Positions 24,801 through 34,107 of a stretch of 64,000 bases of DNA are shown in pieces. A model generated the notes under the pieces. It had not been told where the DNA came from and did not search any database. It saw nothing but the letters and a program-made list of their open reading frames with translations. The stretch comes from Rotaria macrura (taxonomy: Eukaryota; Rotifera; Eurotatoria; Philodinida; Philodinidae). The stretch is taken from assembly GCA_900239685.1 (NCBI GenBank), contig OENT01000665.1, forward strand, positions 1 through 64,000, in the 5' to 3' direction. Position numbers and translations under genes: made by a program. Within the stretch, counting starts at the first letter, position 1, and each line of letters starts with the position of its first letter.

Positions 24801-26142
24801 GAGGTAAACAAACGATCAGAGATATTAATAATAAAACAACATTTTCCATTTTGAGGGTGGATATGCTTGATTCGAGATGTGAGTGTCACCTCTTCACTCA
24901 CTCAGATTTCACATCTGCACACACACCCTACAATAACAACCAAGGTCATCCATAATTCAGAGGCATCGAGGCGCAAGAAAACTCTGTTTGCTAACAACAT
25001 CGGATAAACAAACAATATTTAAAAAACGAAGTTTCTGAATTTGAATTCTTTGATTTGATTACTCTAGAAAGAATCTATGATTATCTTCTGATATGTATAA
25101 AGAGTAGATAAATGACTGTGATGCTTACGATCTCACAGACGTCCTATAAAACTGATTATTGAAGTCTATCTATAATAGCTTTTTAATTTAATATTGTTTC
25201 CATGTGCCTTTCTGTCAATGCAGAGGTGTTGCGCATTCCAATTAAATAAAATAGTTAGATGACTGAATATAATAATTTAAAATTTTTTCGAACTGAAAAA
25301 TGAAAAAAGCAATATTTTCAAATACAACCCGTATATAAGTAATGTATTTACCTGTAATTGAACGTACAGGATAGCCCAAAAGTAGCAAGACAAATATAGC
25401 TTTTCGATTGTTTTAATTAAATATAGTAAGTTAAAGTTCATATTTATACAATATATACTACGTGATATAATTCAAAAATGCAGCATATGATCAATGTCCA
25501 AGTGTTGTAATTTGTTTAGACGTGTACAAATATAGAGGAGCCAAAAGTAAGAAAAAAACTTCAGCTCGACCAAAACGTTTGTTAAAGCAACAGAGCTAGA
25601 AAATTACTTTCACAATTATACATATTTTTAATTTAGTTCAACTAACGATGGATATATGATAATTGACAGTGCTATTCCAATCATTTATAGGTTAGGGGCG
25701 ATTGAAGACAATGTGTTCATAACGTAGATGAGTTGATATCAGCTCCATAAATTACTCAAACGGTGAATATTTAGGTTGATATTGTGTCTATTTATTGCTC
25801 TTAGACGATCATCATATAGTGAAAATCAACCTTTTTGTTTAGTTAGGAGCTGATACAATATAATGTGATTCTCAATTATTTTCTTGAAACTTTAGATAGA
25901 TTCACTCACATACTTTCTTACTAATTATTGAAGTGATTCTGTTCATAGACTCAAGAAATTTTGTTGCAGTAATTATGAAAGTCAATTGGATTATTTTTGT
26001 TTGTATTTACGGAGTATTTTTACTAAAGTGAAAGGCAGCAGTATTGAAGCGAGAATTCACTTCACTCTGTCCCTCACCCTCATACACGCCCACACATCCT
26101 TAAACTAAGTTAGATAATTATTTCTTTTCATTGCTCAGTATT
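18852..26142. other. Gene-free stretch
   Basis: About 7 kb with no recognisable protein, RNA gene or intact element. Open frames at 19455-19709, 20180-20440 and 24231-24605 are short, compositionally ordinary and unlike known domains. A low-complexity tract at 23310-23484 is listed separately, and a C-rich patch (CCCACCCACCCACTCTCCC) sits near 24553. Decayed genes beyond recognition cannot be excluded. Confidence 0.5.
23310..23484. repeat. AAGTAAATA-rich low-complexity element (copy 2)
   Basis: The tract consists of alternating GTAAATAC and its complement GTATTTAC, so it is internally self-complementary. It ends in AAGTAAATGTGCCACCCCTAG at about 23484. The terminal word matches those of the tracts at 1-112 and 30256-30840. 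There is no coding potential. Confidence 0.6.
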
Positions 26143-27036
26143 CTACTTCATAGTTTGATAAACCCGCACCCAATCAACAGTCATTTGTTGTGGCCAAACA
26201 GTGCAATTATCGGGTGATCCAGGCCATGATCCACCAATTGCTATATTCAGGATCATGTAATAAGGCCACATTCCATTGAAAGCATTTACTGGATTAATGG
26301 ATCCTGGAATATTTGTTGTATTGAACTGAAAGTAGACATCTTCATTGATACCGATATCTATTTTGGTTGGAGTCCATTCACTCCAATAAACAAGACTATT
26401 ATCATGAAGCTTTGAACCATCAGGTGTTTTGAACCTTTATCCGTTAGCAGCATGATGTAAAGGGCACATTGAATTTGATGCATTGTTCCAATGAACGGTA
26501 CCATGTGCGACCTGATCACCTGTCTGTCCCCATACATTATTCCCCACCATCTCCACAATATCAATCTCGCCTACTGTTGGCCAGTAGAGTTTGTACTTAT
26601 CCCAAGCGTTTCCTACTAACCACCAAGCGGACCATATACCTTTTGAGTAAGGTAAACGAATTTTCGCAGCAAATTTTCCGAAAGTGAATTGTTGAAGAGA
26701 AACACTCGAAAGCATAGCTGACGAGTATCCTTCTTTCATTGCCACTATTGTTAGCTGACCATTTTGTACATATGCATTTTCAATTAAGTCTGTGTAATTT
26801 TGTAAACCGCCGTTGATGTTACCGGTTTTTAGAACCCAGTTGCATGGATTAGGTGCATAAGCAGGTGCGCCCTTGATAATTCCTTTGGTAGGACCTACAT
26901 TTTCAAACTCATCTTGCCAGACCAACTGATAATTTGGACCAGGATCGTAAGAAAAATTTGATGAATTCCAACCTGCACTGGAACAAACATTGGTCACAAT
27001 GATCAGGAAAAAAAAAGAAGCAAGTTGACACAACAT
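26143..27036 (-). pseudogene. GH16 beta-1,3(4)-glucanase-like gene with one in-frame stop codon
   Basis: Glycoside hydrolase family 16 cleaves beta-1,3 or beta-1,3-1,4 glucans with a retaining mechanism; this one would be secreted. The proposed start at 27036 gives MLCQLASFFFLIIVTNVCSS, a signal peptide. An ATG at 27117 would add 27 residues before it. Then come LVWQDEFE, GQLTIVAMKE, FTFGKFAAKIRLP, the catalytic GEIDIVEM (E157, D159, E162 from the proposed start; the two Glu are nucleophile and acid/base in the family) and HGTVHWNN. A TAA at 26439-26437 interrupts the frame directly after HHAANG. The same frame resumes as FKTPDGSKLHDNSLVYWSEW and continues through IGGSWPGSP to VDWVRVYQ and a natural stop at 26143. 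Apart from this codon the domain is complete and uneroded, so it is a very young null allele, a sequencing error or a readthrough site. No introns. Such genes are rare in most animals, so horizontal origin is plausible but not shown here. Confidence 0.8.
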
Positions 27037-28035
27037 GAGTATGGTAACGAAATCATATTTTTGGGCGTCGAATTTATTTTTCAAAAGTATATTGCAAATA
27101 GAAGAGTCAATCCGCAATTAATGGAAAAGTATTAGTGTATATTGAAAAATGGATTAAATATCGTTACTACCTAATCATTGCAAGATATGAGAAAATGAAG
27201 TCCATAATTTTTTAATGTATTTATATAGCTGTACTATTTTTAATATCAGATGCTTACGTATTTTTAAATACTTATGACTCTACTACATGTTTTTGCAAAG
27301 TTAAACATAATGCAAACACTATGTTCGTTACTATTTTCATTGCATTTAGGTTCTATTATATATAGTACTATTCAAACAGTCGACAAGAGTTGAGAGAATG
27401 GACTTAGCTTTTAAAAGGTAACTGAACCATGAGAAATTCGAAATTCATCAATACTATTGATACTAGAGACAGAAGCTTTAGTATTGAATGTTCCGTCATA
27501 GACACAAAATTCTTAACAGGATAATCATTAACGAATACCGAAACATTTAAATGAAGAAATTCTTATAGTGAATATGTACACTAATTAGTAGGAAGAAGTT
27601 TCTGTTGAAAATAAATGATTGGCACTGAAATTTGTTCATCTGTGTAATTATCAACAGAAAGATTGGGATAATAAAATGCGTCAATAATCTTGTGCGAGAT
27701 GTAGTCATTATTAGAAATGATGATGAAATGATCGATATAAAGCTACCACGATGAGAAGTCAGTACGACGGATTTTGGTGGGTTTCCAACCCTCAATGATA
27801 GAACTTTAAATGGCAGGACCGGTGTGAGGGCACTTCAACGAGTGCTCCCGAGCACCAACACGTATAGATCATGCCCTTTGAAGTCTTATCATTGAGGATT
27901 GCGAGCAAACCTAAATCCAAGAAAGATCAGTTTGTTAACAACAGTTTTAGTTTATTTAATTTCTTTAATCATTTAAGCATAATCATAATAATTAGTCGAA
28001 GTTTCGTTGTATCAAATATCATCATTAAGACGGTT
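27037..28035. other. Upstream region of the GH16 frame, no gene
   Basis: No coding sequence is recognised. The region directly upstream of the GH16 start is AT-rich and could hold its promoter, but no specific element can be named. A minus frame at 27547-27795 has no recognisable content. Confidence 0.4.
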
Positions 28036-28391
28036 TGTGTCAAAATGAGCGAAAGGAAAAATAGCGAACGTGAAAATAGCGAATAAAAAAGAGCGAAAGA
28101 AAAAATGTCGAATGAAGAAAATGGCGAATACGTTTCTGGCGAAAATAAAAAATGGCGAAAATTTAAAAAAAAATTTTAACTCCCAAGATAAAGAATTGAA
28201 ATATTTTCGAAAAATTTAGGAATATATTCTTCGCTATTTTATAGGATCGGCATTTTTTTTCCCTGCATTTGTTTTCGGCATGTGTTTTTCGCCATAGTTC
28301 ATCTCGACATTTTTTCTTTCCCTCGTTTTTATTCGCTCTGTTTTTCGCTATTTTTACCATCGCTATTTTTTCTTTCACTCATTTTGATACC
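28036..28391. mobile_element. Small terminal-inverted-repeat element with GCGAAAA subrepeats
   Basis: The left end TGTGTCAAAATGAGCGAAAG mirrors the right end CTTTCACTCATTTTGATACC. Between them, both halves contain many copies of (A)GCGAAA(G/A)AAAAAT on the left and the complement ATTTTTCGCTATTTTT on the right, about 150 bp each. There is no open frame beyond those forced by the repeats. A loose flanking similarity (CATTAAGAC left, CATCAAGAC right) could be a diverged target duplication but does not abut perfectly. Confidence 0.6.
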
Positions 28392-28646
28392 ATTCATCAA
28401 GACAAGGTTGAATTAAATTTTAGAGAAAAAGCGAAAGCTATATATATCAGTGATACATGAGTCATTATTATAAAAGTTTTTGATATTTCTTTTCTTTCAA
28501 TAGAATGACTGATAACCACCTCTATTAGTTGTTGCAATAGTTAAATATACGCATATTTAACTACTTTTCCAGGCCAGCAGATGATCAAATGTCACTGACT
28601 TAATTGTAACAGTTGGTTGGGATAATTGCAGACCTTTTTGGTAAAC

Positions 28647-29982
28647 GGTGACCGCTCACTTCGTCGCACGACAGTTCGTCGCGATCACTTCGTCGCGAAC
28701 ACTTCGTCGCACGATCACTTCGTCGCACGACACTTCGTCGCGTTCACTTCGTCGCAATGATAACTTGTTGCGATAAATTCATCGTATTTAAACGAAAAGA
28801 TGAACTTAATTGGATTAAGTCATGCTGTTTATTATGTTACACAATTAATTACATGAATGTATACTCTACCATGTAATTATTAGAGTAACATAATGGGTAG
28901 AATATGCAGTCAGATTAAAAAATAACTTTGTTTTATTGATACTGTTTGAGAAATTATTTTGTTAAAGTTCAACTAATCTACTATTAAATAAAACTAAAGT
29001 ATTTCAAGAAAATGATTTCTGAGCAAATTTAGAACTAAGGAAAACTACGACTAACTAAGATGAAACTCTCTCTCGTTTGAAATTCATCATTCACTCAATA
29101 TCTCTGAAGTAACTGTTGGTGATTAGAAAATATATGGATAAATAAATTAATGTAAAAAAATTTTCGTTTTGGTTTCAAGTTTTCATGCTGTGAATATAAA
29201 TAAAAAATAATCGTCATACATTCTGGGATATTATTGTTTAATGTCCTTATTATGTACAGGTGGCGTCTTTGAATTTAGTAGATTTTTAAATTCAAGAAAA
29301 AATTCTTTCAACCAAGCTAACTTCGTTTATATTGAAAAAGTTAAGTTTAAATAAATTTTATAAATTCATGTCGACAAATTCTATGCAAAAAACTTATTTT
29401 ACTCGAGTTTTACTACGTTCAAGATAGCTACAAGTTAAGCATTCTTTTTTAAAAGCGTAAACGAAACTTAAAAACTAGAGTATCTTGTTTTAAGTTCGAA
29501 TTCCATCTATGGTCATATGTTTTTTCGAAACATCTTTGGGTGAAATGCTTTGAATGCTTTATTGGATCGCGAAAAATCTTTCAGTTCGAAGGTATTTTTC
29601 ATATGAGAGAAATATGTTTTTCTTTGGTTAATTTCCTTGAAATTTGATGCGGAAACAAATCTAGGAATTTTGTTAGTATCAATTTAAAATTCACGAGCAG
29701 ACATTGGATAGATCTATTTTTCTTTTTTTTTTTAATTTACATTATTGAGCAATCAGATAAAGATAAAATTGTACAATGGGGAAAATTAAATAACAGACCA
29801 ATCTAAATTCTGTAATTCAATTAATTAATTCTTTCGTTTATGTACGATAAATTATCGTGAAGAATTATCATTGCGACGAAATGTACTGCGACGATGTGTC
29901 GCGCGACGAAGTGATCGTGCGACGAAGTGTTCGCGATGAAGTGATCGCGACGAAGTGTCGTGCGACGAAGTGTACTAGCACC
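28647..29982. mobile_element. Non-autonomous DNA transposon, 1336 bp, about 150-bp inverted repeats and perfect 8-bp target duplication
   Basis: Both outer ends read GGTG(7 nt)CACTTCGTCGCAC when oriented inward, followed by about 150 bp of matching inverted repeat made of tandem CACTTCGTCGC words (28647-28796 and 29836-29982). The bases flanking the element are TGGTAAAC on both sides (28639-28646 and 29983-29990), an exact 8-bp direct repeat, the signature of transposition. The 1 kb interior is AT-rich with no transposase frame. Long repeats plus an 8-bp duplication would fit several superfamilies (hAT, P, MULE-like); the GGTG end is not the usual hAT CAG-type terminus, so I leave it unassigned. 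Confidence 0.85.
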
Positions 29983-30255
29983 TGGTAAACTAGTTATTAG
30001 AGGAACAGAACTGCTAGCACGATTTAGACTAGTTTTCGTATGAATAATTTGTAGTGATTCACTAACCAAAAATCGATATTTTTTAAAATTTCTTGAACCA
30101 ATTTTCCAATCATTCCAATTGATTATACTATTCCCATTGATTTAATGTTTATATATGGCTTATTTCATTAGTTGTTCTTCATGTATAACTGTAACTTTAT
30201 CATTAAGTTCTTTTTCATCAGGATAATAATTAACTTTAGGTTTAGCTAGAAGTGA

Positions 30256-30840
30256 AGGTGGCACTTTAACTTTATTTTTAAAGTTAAAGTGAATTTTCTT
30301 TTTTATATTTATCACTACCAGGACTAGGGGTGGCACTTTAACTTTAAAACACTTTAGAAAAAGTGTTTAAGTTTAAAGTAAAAACACTTTAAACATTAAA
30401 CTTCAATTAAAGTAAATTACTTTAAACTTTAACTTTAATTAAAGCAAAACACTTTAACACTGTAAACTTGAATTAAAGTAGAACACTAAACTTGTATACT
30501 TTAATTTCAAGTTACAGTACTTAAACTTTAATTTTAAAGTTGGGGTGAAACCAATCGAAAATTGAACAAGACGAGCTAAAAATTCTTTTTCACTTTAACT
30601 CTGGTTTTTTTAAAGTTAAAGTGTTAAAGTGTTTTACTTTAATTAAATTTTAAATTTTAAAGTTGTTTAAAGGAGCGCGAAACTAGTTTAATTTTTCAGT
30701 TTTTTACGTCTCATAGGTTGCAGAGAGTTTAGCGAGCATCAATCAACCAGTCCGGATAGTGATACGTATAAAAAAGAAAATTCACTTTAACATTAACACT
30801 TTTCTTAAAGTGTTTTAAAGTAAAAGTGCCACCCGTAGCT
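30256..30840. repeat. AAAGTTAAAGTG palindromic low-complexity element with GGGGTGGCA termini
   Basis: A first partial start GGTGGCACTTTAACTTTA lies at about 30258. A fuller one, CTAGGGGTGGCACTTTAACT, begins at about 30325. The right end, near 30837, reads TAAAGTAAAAGTGCCACCCG, the inverse complement of the left. The interior is nearly all permutations of AAAGTTAAAGTGTTTT and complements, interrupted near 30545-30600 and 30665-30780 by short ordinary sequence. The same boundary word (GCCACCCCTA) marks the tracts at 1-112 and 23310-23484. This looks like a palindromic repeat family with conserved ends. Confidence 0.65.
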
Positions 30841-30976
30841 CGAAGTCGGTCAAATTTTCTTAGTTGTTGATTATCAATTGCTGAAGTGGCTGTTTGCAAA
30901 GAGGAAGGCGGTTTAGGTTGCCATGGTGCATCATGTTCTTGATGACGCCTAGACGTCTGTCTGATGGTTTTCCCTA

Positions 30977-31120
30977 TCTCCGAATATCTATAAAGTGTTT
31001 TTCTAATTCTGTTTGAACGAATTTAATTGGATACCCATTTCCTACAGCTAGACTTTGAATATACTCAAATTCAGCATGCATGGATGAATAAGAGGAGCAG
31101 ATCTTAATATTTATGGAAAT
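30977..31120 (-). pseudogene. Fragment resembling the reverse-transcriptase C-terminal linker of a Penelope-like element
   Basis: The minus strand reads ICSSYSSMHAEFEYIQSLAV followed by GNGYPIKFVQTELEKHF before a TAG at 30976-30974. The pattern (KICS ... E.EYI..LA..NGYP..FI) is what I associate with the segment between the reverse-transcriptase and GIY-YIG endonuclease domains of Penelope-like retroelements. Catalytic RT motifs upstream and the endonuclease downstream are absent, so at most a short dead fragment remains. Family assignment is from memory of the motif pattern only. Confidence 0.4.
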
Positions 31121-31174
31121 CATTGAACTAATACCTCAAACTTTCGTAGGAGTGAGGCACATAGGGACTCCATG

Positions 31175-31435
31175 TTAACAATAAGCCGGTAAATGTTGGT
31201 TCTCGATGGGTAGATGTTGTGAATGAGTTTGATCCACATATGTAAGACATTGTTCAAAAAATTTCAGGTAGACGTTTATGGAAGCGTTAACGAGTAATTC
31301 TTGAATTTCACTGTGTGTTGAATTTCGTAAAGCAAGAACAAAGGTAAATTCTTGTATTTGGTTTAATTTAAGTTGTTTACACAACGATGTGAAATCATCT
31401 GATGGAAATTTAAGAGAATTCTCAGAAAAAGGGCT
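31175..31435 (-). pseudogene. CNOT1 N-terminal-like fragment
   Basis: An open segment with SENSLKFPSDDFTSLCKQLK and LNQIQEFTFVLALRNSTHSE. It resembles the N-terminal region of CNOT1, the scaffold of the CCR4-NOT deadenylase, which has a similar LK...F..L.K.LKL...QE..F.LAL.NS pattern. About 60 residues can be matched by eye. A possible acceptor (...AAACCAG) precedes the segment and the frame ends at 31175. No neighbouring CNOT1 exons are found on either side, where a full gene would need over 2000 residues. I therefore read it as a captured or decayed fragment. The match is made from memory. Confidence 0.35.
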
Positions 31436-31990
31436 GGTTTGGGCCATGTAGGTGTGGATGTGATGTATGCGTGCAGGTCTGGTTGGGGTTGAACCTTTAT
31501 CGAAATTCGTACACACCCAACCCAGCATGCACAGGTATGCCAAGGCTCATACCACAAGTAACGTTTATCGATACCGAAAGTCGATTCACTGGACCCTAAA
31601 CTCATAGGACTTATCGATGGAAACGTATCTACTGAGGAGAAAACCAGTTACTTGTGTCAGAAGTATATCGTGAAATTTCGAAGGGATGAGAGGATAATCT
31701 GAGTGAAGATCCGGAACTGGCTGCATAAGTGAAAAAGAGAGACGAATCAAACAAAAATGAAAGATCTCCAAGGAAACAAGGAAAAATGCATCCAAAGACA
31801 AACTGAGAGAACGCGAGAAGAACAGCGGTCAAACTATAGGTTTGGACTAAACTGTGAGGTTCACAGCTACCTAATTGATAAGCAACGTGTTTGAAAACTC
31901 GCGTCAGTCTGAACGAAAGCTGTGTCAGAAGTGTAGATGCACGATTAAAGATCATCTAGTTAGTAAAACTTGTGATTCAGAGATTTTGCG
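31436..31990. other. Gene-free stretch with overlapping spurious frames
   Basis: Minus-strand frames at 31586-31955 overlap each other and have no domain I can name. There is a hydrophobic run (LAFSQFVFGCIFPCFLGDLS) in one frame, but no supporting context. Confidence 0.3.
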
Positions 31991-31991
31991 G

Positions 31992-32335
31992 TTGTAGCCT
32001 CAAAATTAAGTGGGAGCTCATTGCACCCCGTCCACTGGCTCTGTTACAAGGGACGCTCTTCAATGTGTGTTATACCCATGGATCCCTGCATGGTTTCTGC
32101 CGTCGAAATGGCCAATTGTACCACAGAAATGGTTAATTGTACTACACAAATGGTCAGTTGTACCATGAAAATGATCATTTGGACCACAGAAATGGTTGTT
32201 TCTGCAGTTGTTACAGACAGATAGATACAGAGGATTTACGGATTTCCAGACCCTATCCTTTCAGTCTAGAGGAAAATCCACCACCACTCCGGCAAATCCA
32301 CATTCACCCTCAACATATTTATGCAGTGCAGTGAC
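31992..32335 (+). pseudogene. Broken reading frame with 21-bp (7-residue) tandem repeats
   Basis: In one frame the plus strand reads WELIAPRPLALLQGTLFNV, then GSLHGFCRRNGQLYHRNG, an in-frame TAA near 32127, then LYYTNGQLYHENDHLDHRNG, CFCSCYRQIDTEDLRISRP and on to a stop near 32335. The repeat unit is 21 bp (NGQLYHR-like, 5 degenerate copies, 32105-32206). The frame is longer than expected for this composition and carries a single stop, so it may be a decayed exon of a repeat-bearing protein. I do not recognise the protein, and the two other frames over the repeat are also partly open, as expected for a 21-bp period. Confidence 0.3.
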
Positions 32336-34107
32336 TGTAGGTCCCAAACCACATCCTGAAGAACGTTGCGAGGGTTCTCAAAACTAAGAGAACCTAAATA
32401 TTGACGACAAATTTTACAAACAACGGTAGTTTTTCTACTCATACAAAATAACTCGCAGTCGCTCGCGCACGCACCATTATTGGGAAACTTCTGAACAAAT
32501 TTTGCCTAAGATATCCACATCCTCACTCACACTCCACATGCTTACTTCCATAGAGATGTGCTTAAGTTTTTCGAAAACCCATAGCCCACAGAAAATTTGG
32601 GCGTCAATGTGTCTTGTCACAGGTAGGTCGATAGGCTCTTTGGCCTTGTTGGATCTCTGTCAGAAGCTATTTTTGGCTGATAACATAAGCCAAAGTTAAG
32701 CCTCAAATAATTTCAAAACGTTGCGTTGCAATTGAGTCCACCTTCAGTGTCATAGCCTGCTTTCTTTCTAGTAATCATAATAATGTATTGTGCTTATAGC
32801 TGTTGAAATTTGATTTGTATATCTTAGTGCCGTCTTTTTTCTTTCGTTGAATAGAATACCTAGAGAGTACGTAGATTCTTCTCCATACCATAGATTGAAT
32901 TAAATTGATTCTTTGCTTGTAAATTTCAAAGCGGTATGATCGTGTTCGGGGCACCCTCTATATGTCTAGGACTGTGTGCCATCTCTAGAATAAGTGCCGT
33001 ACGTGTACCGACATGTGCTAGGCAAGTTTATTCGAATCAGTCTATCACACTTGTTGAATATTTTTGTTTGGAATTCATTATTATGATTTCAGTTTTGAAT
33101 GAGGATTCCAATTGATTCTAGGTTCCAAATATATGTTCTCATTCACTTATTCAATTAAAAATGAAGCTTCCTGCAAACTATAGACTGCTTTGCAAATGAT
33201 AAAAAGTAACTATGGTTCTGGCTGAGTGCTTTTGAGTTCGATGGCCTACATAATAGATGATTAAAAAAATACTAGTACACTCAAAGAGAACAGCTAGCAA
33301 TTGCGAACGACCGTTTCCAAATGAATACTGTAGAAAAACCCTAGTCGTTTTCTGAATTGATTGCTGTCAACTTCTAGTGATGGGTGAATGTGTACAAGGG
33401 TTTTCAACAATCATTATGTATGACGACCATAATTCATCGTAACCCTTCGTTTGTCCCAACCGTAAACGACTACGAAATACGTCCTCGCTTTGGATCTTAA
33501 ATTTTTACCAAACAACATTTTACAATCGAGAATGGTCGATCTGGAGATGTACCAGAATTTTCACTCAACTGCTTCTTGTCTACACCTATAGTTGAAATTT
33601 CTTAATCCGTCTGCATATAATCAGACATCGACTAGATTATTCTAATAAAGAAACAAATTCAATTCCGAAGAAACATAAAAATTGGAATGCACCAGTAAGA
33701 AAAAATGAGATAGATAGGGCTTGTATGAACTCGTAGAGGAGCAAAATCAACGACGAATAATATTTCTGATTCACACGCCTCATGTCAATATCCATTGCTA
33801 CTTTTATTGCTTCATGTGTGTACATATATAAAAAGATTTTTATTTTTTTATTTTTTGACGACAATAGTATATGCATATAAAAAAAGAGAAGCAGTGTTTC
33901 AATGGGTGTAAAATTTGATCTCTGCGATACAAAACATAAATTAATAAACAACAAACATATAATATTCGGATAATGAATTGGCGAATGCCAGATAAGAAAA
34001 AAAACATCTAAACAAAAATAAGACATTTTACCACAGGTACATTACAAAAAGAAAAATCAACTCGTTGGGTTCGTTCAATTTGCAAAGGCACTTTTAGTTT
34101 TGCTTTT
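32336..34107. other. Gene-free stretch downstream of ATP7
   Basis: No gene is supported. Minus frames at 33637-34319 lie in the 3' flank or overlap the last ATP7 exon in another frame. The 3' UTR of the minus-strand ATP7 gene must extend into this interval, but I cannot fix its polyadenylation site. Confidence 0.5.

Noticed and set aside
28269..28460. Plus-strand frame rich in Phe (63 codons)
   Set aside because: Generated by the TTTTTCGCTATTTTT subrepeats of the inverted-repeat element.
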